The notes beneath the pieces were generated by a model. It did not search any database. It saw only the letters and a list, made by a program, of their open reading frames with translations, and was not told where the DNA came from. Position numbers and translations under genes: made by a program. Below, piece by piece: positions 27,401-35,663 of a stretch of DNA of 64,000 nucleotides. Origin of the DNA: Aestuariirhabdus haliotis (GTDB lineage Bacteria > Pseudomonadota > Gammaproteobacteria > Pseudomonadales > Aestuariirhabdaceae); NCBI RefSeq assembly GCF_023509475.1, contig NZ_JAKSDZ010000004.1, positions 62,001-126,000 on the forward strand, written 5' to 3'. Positions within the stretch are counted from its first letter, which is position 1; every line of letters begins with the position of its first letter.

Positions 27401-29229
27401 GCTACGCATTCTGTCGAGTTCGAGCTGCATGGATGAGTTAGATTCATCACATCAACAATCTGCGCCGCCGTCAGAGACTGCTCGTAAATTCTTACCTCAT
27501 CAATGTCACCGTTAAAGCGACGAGCTGCAATCCGATCATCGGCAATCGAAAGCGGCAAACTATTAACTTGAGGCGTGCCACTGAAATTAGCGCTACCACT
27601 GGGCAAACCGTCGATAAAGATACTTTGCGCTCCGGGCGAATGGCGAATAACGACATGATGCCATTGCCCAACGACAAGCGCTGTTGTTGAATTAATTTCC
27701 CGAGTAGCCGCAGGACCCTGAGTTTGCCACCACCAGTTTATCCGTCCATCGGGTCTAACGTGAAATTCGTAATTGGTATCCTTGGATACGATGGTTTTCA
27801 AATCCGAGCCAGGGAATTGCCCAACACGTACCCAGGCAGCCACCGTAAAGTTAGCCCCTGAATCCAGTAGCGCATCATCAGCAATTTCTACGTAGCCATT
27901 AACCCCATCAAACACACCATAGCTACAGGTACCGGGATCTCCCTCTATAGCGCGAGGACTCACCGTGCTTGTGAGCGCGCCTCCGACTGCTACGCCATTA
28001 TTTCCATTACCACTGCTATCGACCACTTCCCCAGCAGTACCATCCCAAAGCGTCTCATCCAGATGCCACAAACCGATCGGATCGGGTAATAAGCCACTGC
28101 CCGAAAACTCAACCAGATTCCAGCCAACCCACGCGTCATCCGCTGTATTATTTCGATTAAGAGAAAGCACATTGGCCGACAGATCCATGACCACCGAGGC
28201 GACACCGATATTGTCATTTTGATCGTACCGGGTGCGACCCAGGCTCTGACCCGCCACCGCTTGTGATGAAGCAAAAGCCAGCGACCGAGCAGGATCTACA
28301 GCACTAATGGCGGACTGTGCATTGGCGGCTCCCGACGCTAATTGCTGCAATCCCGTTTGCACCCTAGAACCATCCATCAGCTCGATCACCTGAACACTGA
28401 TTTCATCGATGGCGGGACCGTTCAGTTCTCGTTCGATTCGCACATTATTATCATTGCTGAACTCGCTGCTCAGCATTCGGGCACCAACCTCTTGCAAAGT
28501 ACCGCTTTCGCTGATGTGGCCTATCAAGGTAAAAGATCGACTGCGATCGACACGGCCAATCGATAGATTGATACTCCTTCTGCTTCGACTCATCGAGGTC
28601 ACCAGGTGTTGAACATTGATATCACCGGGTGTTGTAAATTCAACCAACTGCCACCAGATAGTGTGAACACCATTGCCTTGATCAGCAGAAAACCTCAAGG
28701 TATTGGCGTTAATTACACGCCCTGACACAGGATCATCGCTACCCCACTGACTATCACCGGCACCCGTGCTTTTAGACCAGGTCAGGAATGATTGCGAAGG
28801 ATTAATCCTGAGCGGGAGGCTGACATTATTAACCGAGTTACTCTGTTGCAGACTGCCCCGTTGTACTCGTACGCCGTCATTAAATTCCGCCACAGACCAT
28901 TTAATATCTATGGTACTGGTTTCATTGGTAACTCGTACAAACTCCAGAGTCGTTGCGTCCAGAATTCTGCCTCTTAACATGGAGCCCGATGGGCGATTGG
29001 AATTGTGTGCAGTTTGAAATACCAAAAAGGACTGTAACGGATTGACGGCAACCGGAAGTGTGACCCGTACAGTTCCGTTGCCACTACTGATGCTTGTTCC
29101 GGTCAGAATCTGCCGAATATCGGCCGCCCAGGAAATTGAAGAAAAAGACAAAGTGCATAGTATTAACAGCAACCACCTGGAACATTGGCAAAGATATTGA
29201 TGAGATCCGTCAGAGCTGCGCATCATCAA
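24457..29229 (-). CDS. mshQ: MSHA pilus giant adhesin-like protein MshQ (LamG, DUF6701)
   Basis: A 1590-residue secreted protein, the last gene of the msh operon. A long signal peptide ends SISWA. Residues ~50-375 hold four diverged ~80-residue repeats (listed in the findings). Next is a LamG/concanavalin-like domain (~380-600: GLWHLDETLWDG, YVEIADDALLDSGANFTVAAW, GQWHHVVIRHS, DIDEVRIYEQSLTAAQI). A beta-rich segment (~610-880) and the DUF6701 region typical of MshQ follow. MshQ is thought to sit at the pilus tip, as PilY1 does in type IVa pili; this is inference. It starts in ATGATGATG overlapping the mshP stop and its stop overlaps that of ntrC. Confidence 0.85.
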   Translation of the reverse strand: MMMRSSDGSHQYLCQCSRWLLLILCTLSFSSISWAADIRQILTGTSISSGNGTVRVTLPVAVNPLQSFLVFQTAHNSNRPSGSMLRGRILDATTLEFVRVTNETSTIDIKWSVAEFNDGVRVQRGSLQQSNSVNNVSLPLRINPSQSFLTWSKSTGAGDSQWGSDDPVSGRVINANTLRFSADQGNGVHTIWWQLVEFTTPGDINVQHLVTSMSRSRRSINLSIGRVDRSRSFTLIGHISESGTLQEVGARMLSSEFSNDNNVRIERELNGPAIDEISVQVIELMDGSRVQTGLQQLASGAANAQSAISAVDPARSLAFASSQAVAGQSLGRTRYDQNDNIGVASVVMDLSANVLSLNRNNTADDAWVGWNLVEFSGSGLLPDPIGLWHLDETLWDGTAGEVVDSSGNGNNGVAVGGALTSTVSPRAIEGDPGTCSYGVFDGVNGYVEIADDALLDSGANFTVAAWVRVGQFPGSDLKTIVSKDTNYEFHVRPDGRINWWWQTQGPAATREINSTTALVVGQWHHVVIRHSPGAQSIFIDGLPSGSANFSGTPQVNSLPLSIADDRIAARRFNGDIDEVRIYEQSLTAAQIVDVMNLTHPCSSNSTECVASFPNALQTHSIGAGNIGRITFNSQAQITNPSDIFLFSDTVDFLLGSCGGFLPCLTNNTAVDQLDAGSFPDTSGFTANLNVPNDRTDTIGDVGDFQYNRIRVRDRATLNISPNQSRYFIDRLQLSNDATLNLVAGDYWIRNFSVGSRVAINVINSGTARVFVQDNVTLGSDSLINSPAANTTGDPSRLLFYGYGQIQTLDRTTMSAIVYAKNRGIFGNDSRNFGAATAERLNLNDRGQYTYDAGALNNVDWGDLCTGVGSVVDHFTLSHANSAIFCDSGGVLVTVSARDLQDNVVDDYTGEITLDTQTGRGEWSLAQGSGSFANGASDDGLATYQFATGDLGIAQFLLVYNDGTPTVPLPANVTLRVYQTDDPGIRDDGTSGSIAYTPDGFTLTANRLPNPPSAPLDKQIPTQVAGIDFDMHIAAFGQTEDDPQCGVIESYEGSKDLSLWMTRSNPVAGPIVVTRAGTPLGDGETAATIHRINFAQGQAVLGSLNYKDVGDLRIGASEGTLPIRGESENFVVRPYELRVSSIAETANASNVNPSPQPPTPVSANDALFVAAGDPVTVMVDSLDADGDITPSFGAEGEEVGFDTSLLQPSGGVNPGLVDLGGTITGGSYEGQQRWDEVGSLSVQAKVLDGNYLGIGLTETRSILRDSVAVGRFVPAYFDINANTPALSNGESGWACAFTYQGQPFGFQTDPVITVTAYSRVNSVTLNYGNNLWKLTGNLDGRSYTDEAGLGGDLQVDSSATSVSLAGANNFDGLGTLTISDELLSYEKNAIRPAANDIPFSALLSLGLAAEDLMDNDGVCYRGAGGSGVNCESFDISGITGTQIRFGRLHIESAFGPEVLPLDLPVRIQQWDNLSGQLGFVDNTSDSCTQLSPIPSVSDFSIQLSDYSGNLGAGETVPAWPGFIAGAGALNLSAPGNGNEGSVRVELVAPAGNDWLLYDWFSLGVPANPSAVATFGVFRGEQPMIYRREVFR

Positions 29230-29636
29230 TCCCGGCTTATAATGGCTTCAATTTGTCGATAGACGTAATCAGGGGAATTATCGTAATCCCCATAACTGGC
29301 TTCGGATATAATACGAAACACTCGCACCTGATTAACGCCTTCCTGATAACTTCCTTGTTGTATACATTGACTGCGCACCGAAAAACCATCCAGGCCGGCG
29401 ACAGTCAGATTAAAGTTTGCATTGGCACAACTGTTGGCAGACAGCACTCTGTTGGCCTGGTATTCGATGCCAGAACGCGCCGCTTGAAACGCTCTAGAGC
29501 TCAGCAATCCCAAATCTGCTGTGGCCGTCTGCACACCAATCAAGCGAGCCATAAAGGCGACCGCCAGTGCAACAATCACAATAAGAAAGATGACAGCCAT
29601 TAACGAAAATCCCGATTGATGATGCGGCGTTTTCAT
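29226..29636 (-). CDS. mshP: MSHA minor pilin-like protein MshP
   Basis: A 136-residue PilX-like minor pilin. The leader MKTPHHQSG is followed by FSLMAVIFLIVIVALAVAFMA; the usual Glu at mature position 5 is Ala, as often in PilX/GspK-like subunits. The C-terminal part is beta-rich with a Cys pair. Start ATG overlaps the mshO stop (ATGA) and its own stop overlaps the mshQ start, so translation is coupled. Confidence 0.85.
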   Translation of the reverse strand: MKTPHHQSGFSLMAVIFLIVIVALAVAFMARLIGVQTATADLGLLSSRAFQAARSGIEYQANRVLSANSCANANFNLTVAGLDGFSVRSQCIQQGSYQEGVNQVRVFRIISEASYGDYDNSPDYVYRQIEAIISRD

Positions 29637-30538
29637 GGCGAGTTATCCACATGAATTTGATGCAATAACGAGATCGTTTCTCCCTCCAGAGACAAGCTGA
29701 GCGATAGCGTCAGTAAGCCTCGCCCCTCATTACTCACACCCGCATCGTAAACAAAACTGCAACTACTGACATGGTCAGTAAGCAACCCCATATTGGCAGA
29801 GGACAAGGGAGCCGCATTGCCATTAACGGGTTGCGATGCTTGCAGTGCGTATCCCCAATAACGATTGATTTCACCACCCTCACACAGGTAGCTGATGGGG
29901 TAGTCGATGGCATAGACGCGCCGCTGGGGCGAGGAAAAAGAAAACTGAAACGCAGGATTCATAGTAACGCTGGTTCCCCCGGAAATGCTGGTCCCCGCGG
30001 GAGAAATCACATGACTGCCAGCAACCGGCAAGGGGCCCAGACTTGGCCCTCCATACACATTGGCGCCGGGCAAAGGATCCCCTGCGCTATTTTTTGCCCC
30101 CAGGTTATAGATCACCAGCCGGCTGCCCGTCGGTACGGTTAGGTTACCCAGAATATCAAAGCTGTTATCACTCACGGAAAAGTCGAGGATATCGCCACCG
30201 CCACTGCCATCCGGATCAGCCCGGTAACGGGCGCCGCTAACCACGTTGACCATTTCCAGCGAACGGCTGCCGGTAACCCGTAAACTATTCGGCAATGCAT
30301 TTCGAACATCGCGAGCCATCATACTCAACGCCGATTCAGCCACATCAACCAACTCGGCCCTTCGCGAAGTGTCCACGTAGTGCTCCAGGGGTCGAGTCAT
30401 AATCGAAGTTACTAGCGCTAAAACGGCACCGCTTAAGGCAATCACGATCACCAGTTCGATCAGGGTAAAACCGCGAGCATATCGCCAGACGAAGCCGCTA
30501 TCACAACCCGGAGCTGAATCAGGGTACAGGTCGCCCAT
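29633..30538 (-). CDS. mshO: MSHA minor pilin MshO (PilW-like)
   Basis: A 301-residue prepilin with a long 23-residue leader ending in RYARG, then FTLIELVIVIALSGAVLALV with Glu5. The large C-terminal domain is GspJ/PilW-like. Minor pilins prime pilus assembly and probably carry MshQ. Stop and start overlap with mshD and mshP (TGATG and ATGA). Confidence 0.88.
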   Translation of the reverse strand: MGDLYPDSAPGCDSGFVWRYARGFTLIELVIVIALSGAVLALVTSIMTRPLEHYVDTSRRAELVDVAESALSMMARDVRNALPNSLRVTGSRSLEMVNVVSGARYRADPDGSGGGDILDFSVSDNSFDILGNLTVPTGSRLVIYNLGAKNSAGDPLPGANVYGGPSLGPLPVAGSHVISPAGTSISGGTSVTMNPAFQFSFSSPQRRVYAIDYPISYLCEGGEINRYWGYALQASQPVNGNAAPLSSANMGLLTDHVSSCSFVYDAGVSNEGRGLLTLSLSLSLEGETISLLHQIHVDNSP

Positions 30539-31020
30539 CAGTAACGCGTCCTATAGCTGGTTAACAACAGGTTTTGGCCGGCCGGGGTGGTCACCACGAC
30601 TCGTATACGCAACACATCATTTCCGGCTATGCCCTGCCAGGGAATGTTGGCATCCACATTCACGGCAACATCATAGAGGCTCAGGGCGGCGATCGAATTG
30701 CCATTAGCATCAACCACGCCGTTATCGCTCAAGCCATCATAATCACAGACATCGTTAAAGGTCGCACGGCTAACCGCGGCAGGTCCCGTACAAGGGTTGG
30801 ACGTGACCGGCAACGAGGGATCGACAAAAGACTGCAGATAAATTTCATCCATATAGGCCGACGCGATAGCCTGGGCTTGTTGTTGCAGCATGGGGTCAGC
30901 ATTGCGTCCGCCTATTGACGCCATGGCACCAAAGATCGCCGCCGCTGCGATAGCACCGATGACGATACTGATTACCAGTTCAATCAGCGTCAGGCCTCGT
31001 TGCGTAGAGCCCCCAGTCAC
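30538..31020 (-). CDS. mshD: MSHA minor pilin MshD
   Basis: A prepilin with cleavage expected after QRG, before LTLIELVISIVIGAIAAAAIF (Glu5 present). I chose GTG 31020, which overlaps the mshC stop in GTGA as the neighbouring genes do, giving 160 residues with an 8-residue leader. An upstream TTG at 31041 would give 167 residues. The C-terminal domain has a Cys pair and resembles PilV/GspI-type minor pilins. Confidence 0.85.
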   Translation of the reverse strand: MTGGSTQRGLTLIELVISIVIGAIAAAAIFGAMASIGGRNADPMLQQQAQAIASAYMDEIYLQSFVDPSLPVTSNPCTGPAAVSRATFNDVCDYDGLSDNGVVDANGNSIAALSLYDVAVNVDANIPWQGIAGNDVLRIRVVVTTPAGQNLLLTSYRTRY

Positions 31021-31508
31021 CGTGAAAACCCCGTGGCACAATCAACTTGCAACACCCGCTCATCGGCTCCCAATCCGACTCTAATAACCTGAGTTCCGGT
31101 AGAGCAATTGCTTAGACCTCCCGTACTGGTAAATTCCAGGGTAGACGCCGTCACATTTACACCATCGGGATTGGTATTAATAAAGGGATCGAACGTCGAG
31201 GGGTGCAATACATTACTCTGCCCCGGATAACTGACTGAACCACCCGCAAGGCAATTGCTGTCCTTGCGCAAGGAGAAACCCGCACTGCCAGCAGTCACCT
31301 GTACCTGGCAACCAGAGGCTAATGCTACCTTGTGGGCATAACGCAGGCCCGACAACAGATCGTCAGCAAAAAAGCGTTGTTCATAAACACCAGCCGAAAA
31401 AAAACGTGGCAGGGCTATTGCCGCTACCACGCCTAGAATCACAATCACCATCACGAGTTCGACCAGAGTGTAGCCACACTCATTTCGGAGTGAAGCCACA
31501 GCTTCCAA
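31017..31508 (-). CDS. mshC: MSHA minor pilin MshC
   Basis: A 163-residue GspH-like prepilin. The leader ends NECG and the mature protein starts YTLVELVMVIVILGVVAAIALPRF; the +1 residue is Tyr rather than Phe or Met. It starts at TTG 31508, with GTG 31499 as an alternative. The C-terminal domain carries four Cys. Confidence 0.85.
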   Translation of the reverse strand: MEAVASLRNECGYTLVELVMVIVILGVVAAIALPRFFSAGVYEQRFFADDLLSGLRYAHKVALASGCQVQVTAGSAGFSLRKDSNCLAGGSVSYPGQSNVLHPSTFDPFINTNPDGVNVTASTLEFTSTGGLSNCSTGTQVIRVGLGADERVLQVDCATGFSR

Positions 31509-31544
31509 GTCTCGACCCTGAGTGGCGATCCTGACTACCCCATG

Positions 31545-32006
31545 TTAATTACAATCAGTAATCGTCGGAGTAACCACCGGAGCAGCACCGCTCAGCGCTT
31601 GCGTGTAAGTAAACTGACAAGTGGTCAATGTAGTGGCGCCAGTTCCCTGAACAGTCAGAGTTGTACCAGAAACATTCAAGGTATAATCTTCAGCCGATAA
31701 TTGTGCGGCGGTCTGGATTGACGCTGCCGTCGGGTATCCATTGGACAGGGCAATACTTGTACCCTCAAGGGACACGGAAGTGTTGGGATCGATATTGCCA
31801 GCCAGCTGAGCCGAATGGGCAATAGCCGCAGCAGAACGTACCGCCCCCAACGCACCACTCACGGAAGCGGCTCGTGCATCGCCACCCAGGTCCGCAAAAC
31901 GTGGCAAAGCGAAGGCCGACAAAATGCCCAGAATTACGATCACAATAATCAGTTCGATCAGGGTAAAACCCTGCTGCTTGGTTGTCATACTTTTTATGCT
32001 TTTCAT
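31545..32006 (-). CDS. mshA: MSHA major pilin MshA
   Basis: A 153-residue type IV prepilin: leader MKSIKSMTTKQQG, then FTLIELIIVIVILGILSAFA with Glu5. A short globular head is closed by a C-terminal disulfide loop (Cys in TTCQFTY and in the final DCN). Its size and place between mshB and mshC identify it as the main fibre subunit. Start ATG 32006 has GGTGGAG upstream; an internal ATG six codons later is possible. Confidence 0.9.
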   Translation of the reverse strand: MKSIKSMTTKQQGFTLIELIIVIVILGILSAFALPRFADLGGDARAASVSGALGAVRSAAAIAHSAQLAGNIDPNTSVSLEGTSIALSNGYPTAASIQTAAQLSAEDYTLNVSGTTLTVQGTGATTLTTCQFTYTQALSGAAPVVTPTITDCN

Positions 32007-32047
32007 GCTTTCTCCACCTTCAATAAGGTTTTCTTTTGATATCCAAA

Positions 32048-32560
32048 TCAGTTAATCGTGGTTACCACTGAACCATTTAACGTGTTGTAGATAATCGTAT
32101 GATTACGGTTATCCAGTTGATAGGTGTAGGTGCACTGGGCATTGGATGCGGTCACCAAATAATCCGTTGTACTGCCAGTGGACACCGTAGGGGCAGAGCC
32201 CTGTAAAATTGAGTTCCAAACCTGAATGCAGCGGTTGGCATCCGGGTTACCATTATTGCCATCGGTGGATACGGGCCAACCACTGGTATTGGTACAGACA
32301 TTTCCTGCACCAAACCCGACCAGGTTACACACCGCGCCACCGTTCTGATTGGCCATCCACTGCGCTCGCACCAGGGCAACCGCTGAAGCCAATGCACCGC
32401 CTGTTCCTCTGACAGCATTTTCATGAGCCGTATCGGCCACCTCGATAAATCGTGGAAGCGCAACAGCCCCGAGGATACCCAGTATAGTAACCACCACGAT
32501 CAGCTCAATAAGGGTAAATCCTCGTTGTTGTAGGTGTTTTCCAAAGCCCTTGTGTTTCAT
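32048..32560 (-). CDS. mshB: MSHA pilin-like protein MshB
   Basis: A 170-residue prepilin: leader ending QQRG, then FTLIELIVVVTILGILGAVALPRF. The mature domain is rich in Gly/Asn with several Cys. I chose ATG 32560 behind AAGGAAAG; an upstream extension to 32629 would put 37 residues ahead of the cleavage site, which is too long. The 115-base gap to mshG contains TATACT at 32616-32621 on the coding strand, a possible -10 for separate pilin expression. Confidence 0.88.
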   Translation of the reverse strand: MKHKGFGKHLQQRGFTLIELIVVVTILGILGAVALPRFIEVADTAHENAVRGTGGALASAVALVRAQWMANQNGGAVCNLVGFGAGNVCTNTSGWPVSTDGNNGNPDANRCIQVWNSILQGSAPTVSTGSTTDYLVTASNAQCTYTYQLDNRNHTIIYNTLNGSVVTTIN

Positions 32561-32675
32561 CGTTTCTTTCCTTCGATCTGGCTTGATCCCCTTAGACTTC
32601 TCACCATATAACTTAAGTATAGACCGCAACTCTCTGTTTTATAATCCATTTTAAGACGCTCTAGCCCCACTCTTA

Positions 32676-33899
32676 TCAGGAACGGACCACCGAACCCAAC
32701 TCCCACACCGGCAGGAATACCCCCAGCGCCAGGATCAGTACCATCACACCCAACGCAACAATCAGGATGGGCTCAATCGCATCAGCCAGGCGGCGCAGAT
32801 CATAATCCACCTCCTGGTCATAAAAATCGGCAACCTCTTCAAATAGATCATCAATAGCCCCGGTCTCTTCACCCACTGCCAGCATTTGCAAAACAAGGGG
32901 ACTGAACATTTGCGTGTTCGCCGCAGTGCGCAGTAAGGATTCTCCCCGCTCGACACCATTACGCATCTGCTCAATCCCTGCACCTATATGGCGATTGCCT
33001 ACCGTGCGCGACACAATACCCAGCACCTGTATCATGGGTACACCAGCACTGACCATCATGGCAAAGGTTCGCGCAAACCGACCCAGAGCTATGCGTTCAA
33101 AAATCGGTCCAATAAGCGGTAAACGCAATCGAATGCGATCCCACTTCAATGCACCCTCATCGGTTTGCACGTATTGCCAGACGGTAACAGCCCCCATGGT
33201 TAGCACCACCAGAATGGCCCACCAGTAATTGACAAAAAAGTTGGAGGTGGCTATCAGCACAAGTGTTGGCCAGGGTAGATCGGCACCCAGTTTGGCAAAC
33301 ACCGCCGAGAATGAAGGAATGACAAGAAAATTTACAACCCCCAGGGCTACCGCCATAGCAATCATTACCAGCATGGGGTAACGCGTGGCCTGCTTGATTC
33401 TTTTTCGGGTCTCCCGCTCCATATTCAAATAGTCCGAGAGTTGCAAAAAGGCCTTATCGAGACGACCGGTATTCTCCCCCACATGGATCATATTTATGAA
33501 CATGGCGCCAAAGACCTTGGGATGTTGTTGCAGGGCTCCGGCCAGTGACATACCTGACTCCAACTCGTCGCCTACTTTGCCCAGAATGTCCGCCAACAAA
33601 GGAGAGCGGGCCGACCCTTGAAGCCCTCGCATAGCTCGGATAATGGGCACACCAGCTTTGGTTAAACTGTACATCTGACGACTAAAAATAATCAGCTCGT
33701 CCAGTTCCACCTTGCGTGGAGCAAACAACTGATCAAACTTGAATGAGCGCGCCCCAAGTGTTTCTGTTTCAGTAATCGACAGAGGAATAATCTGTTGTGA
33801 GCCCAGCTGTGACGCCACCAGATCTGCAGAACCAGCCTCCATATCACCACTGACCTCCTGCCCTTGTGCGTTTCGTCCACGATAACTGAAGCGAGCCAT
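32676..33899 (-). CDS. mshG: MSHA inner-membrane platform protein MshG (PilC/GspF-like)
   Basis: A 407-residue GspF-family protein with two homologous halves and three membrane helices, the platform that couples the extension ATPase to pilin insertion. Signatures: FSRQMYSLTKAGVPIIRAMRGL, FINMIHVGENTGRLDKAFLQL, RFARTFAMMVSAGVPMIQVL, and the closing EPILIVALGVMVLILALGVFLPVWEL. It is followed directly by the pilin genes; no mshF is present between. Confidence 0.93.
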   Translation of the reverse strand: MARFSYRGRNAQGQEVSGDMEAGSADLVASQLGSQQIIPLSITETETLGARSFKFDQLFAPRKVELDELIIFSRQMYSLTKAGVPIIRAMRGLQGSARSPLLADILGKVGDELESGMSLAGALQQHPKVFGAMFINMIHVGENTGRLDKAFLQLSDYLNMERETRKRIKQATRYPMLVMIAMAVALGVVNFLVIPSFSAVFAKLGADLPWPTLVLIATSNFFVNYWWAILVVLTMGAVTVWQYVQTDEGALKWDRIRLRLPLIGPIFERIALGRFARTFAMMVSAGVPMIQVLGIVSRTVGNRHIGAGIEQMRNGVERGESLLRTAANTQMFSPLVLQMLAVGEETGAIDDLFEEVADFYDQEVDYDLRRLADAIEPILIVALGVMVLILALGVFLPVWELGSVVRS

Positions 33900-33905
33900 A
33901 ATCGA

Positions 33906-35663
33906 TTACTCCCCGGCCACTGTAAGATCGCCTAGCCCGCTCTCATCGACCAGGGTTGCGGAAACGCGGAATACCTCCTCAACACTGGTCACCGCAGCCA
34001 TTGCGTAGTCCAGCGCACACAAGACCAGGGGACGATAATCAGGCGCCGCACTGGCGGCTGCAACAAATGCGTTTTGATTACTATCCCTGAGGGCATCAAT
34101 CATAGGGCTATCAAATTCAAGCAGTTCGTATATACCCACACGCCCTCGATAGCCACTGTTATTACAATGATGGCAACCTCGCCCCCGATAGAAGGTAGAA
34201 TGGGTAATATCGACCTGCTGGGCAATCGCCTGTAACTGTTTCAGTTCTCGGGGCGACAACGCCTCTTCTTCCTTGCAGTTATTGCATAAACGCCTGACCA
34301 AACGCTGTGCCAGTACCGCATTTAATGCCGAGGCGACCAAAAAGGATTCCACCCCCATATCGATTAGTCTCAGGGCACTGGTCATGGCGTCGTTGGTGTG
34401 TAAAGTCGATAGCACCAGGTGACCGGTCATCGCCGCTCTCAAGGCAATTTCTGCCGTTTCATGGTCACGGATCTCACCGACTAGAACAATATCTGGATCC
34501 TGTCGCAACGCACTGCGTAAGACGCGTGAAAAGGTCAGGCCTATTTGATCGTTGACCTGAACCTGGTTAATTCGGGGCAAACGATACTCAACCGGATCCT
34601 CTACCGTGATTATTTTTTTATCAGGCGTATTCAATTCGCTGATACCGGCGTAGAGCGATGTTGTTTTACCACTGCCGGTGGGCCCGGTCACCAACACCAT
34701 GCCGTATGGACGCGTCAACAGCATACGAAAGCGTCTCAGCATCTTTTCAGACATTCCCAGTTTATCCGTAGAAAAAACGCCTTCGCTTTGATCGAGCAAA
34801 CGCATCACCACAGACTCACCGTGCTGAACCGGCATGGTCGATAAACGCACATCGATATTTCGACCCTTGACACGAATGTTGAAGCGACCATCTTGTGGCA
34901 GACGTTTTTCAGAAATATCCAGCCCAGACATGACTTTGAGTCGCAAAACCAGGGCCGAGGCGACACGCTTTTCTTTCATCACCTGCTCATCGAGTACACC
35001 ATCAATCCGCTGGCGAATACGAACAACACTTTCATCGGGTTCGATATGAATATCCGAGGCATGCACCTGAATGGCATCTTCAAACAGAGTCTGCAACAGG
35101 CGAACAACGGGGGCATCTCCAGCATTATCGGAAAGCCCGATCTGAGTCAGGTCAAAATCACCGTCCTGAAGATCATCTTCAATTTCTCCAGCCAGGGAAG
35201 CGATCTCACCGCTTTTACGATAAGCAGAATCCAACGCTTGCAGAACTTCAGATTCACGAACCACCGCCAGCTTTATGGTTGGGCCAAGAATCCGACGAAG
35301 CTCATCCTGGGCAAAAAGATCCAGCGGATCGGCCATACCCACCAGGAGTCCATCCGGATTATCAGAAAGAATCAAGGCCCGATACCGCCGCGCATGGGTT
35401 TCTGGCAAACGCTGAATAAGCGCGTTATCAAATTTAAAAAAACGTAAATCAACAAAGGGGATTTTTAATTGCTGGGAAAATACCTGAAGCAGTTTTTCCT
35501 CTTCAATAAACCCCATATCGATGACGGTACGACCCAACTTGATACCCGTTCGTTTCTGCTGTTGCAGAGCCAATTCAAGCTGGGCATTACTGATCAATTT
35601 TTGCTGTACCAACAGATCGCCCAAACGTAGACGCTTGCCAGCTGCGGATAACTGATCAGCCAT
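33906..35663 (-). CDS. mshE: MSHA pilus extension ATPase MshE with c-di-GMP-binding domain
   Basis: A 585-residue PilB/GspE-family ATPase. The N-terminal MshEN domain is clear: RLGDLLVQQKLISNAQLELAL and then LGRTVIDMGFIEEEKLLQVF, the tandem motifs that bind c-di-GMP in Vibrio MshE. The ATPase core has Walker A GPTGSGKTTS, the Asp box GEIRDHETAEIALRAAMTGH, and a tetra-Cys zinc site (CNNC ... CHHC). Start ATG overlaps the mshN stop (TAATG). Confidence 0.95.
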   Translation of the reverse strand: MADQLSAAGKRLRLGDLLVQQKLISNAQLELALQQQKRTGIKLGRTVIDMGFIEEEKLLQVFSQQLKIPFVDLRFFKFDNALIQRLPETHARRYRALILSDNPDGLLVGMADPLDLFAQDELRRILGPTIKLAVVRESEVLQALDSAYRKSGEIASLAGEIEDDLQDGDFDLTQIGLSDNAGDAPVVRLLQTLFEDAIQVHASDIHIEPDESVVRIRQRIDGVLDEQVMKEKRVASALVLRLKVMSGLDISEKRLPQDGRFNIRVKGRNIDVRLSTMPVQHGESVVMRLLDQSEGVFSTDKLGMSEKMLRRFRMLLTRPYGMVLVTGPTGSGKTTSLYAGISELNTPDKKIITVEDPVEYRLPRINQVQVNDQIGLTFSRVLRSALRQDPDIVLVGEIRDHETAEIALRAAMTGHLVLSTLHTNDAMTSALRLIDMGVESFLVASALNAVLAQRLVRRLCNNCKEEEALSPRELKQLQAIAQQVDITHSTFYRGRGCHHCNNSGYRGRVGIYELLEFDSPMIDALRDSNQNAFVAAASAAPDYRPLVLCALDYAMAAVTSVEEVFRVSATLVDESGLGDLTVAGE

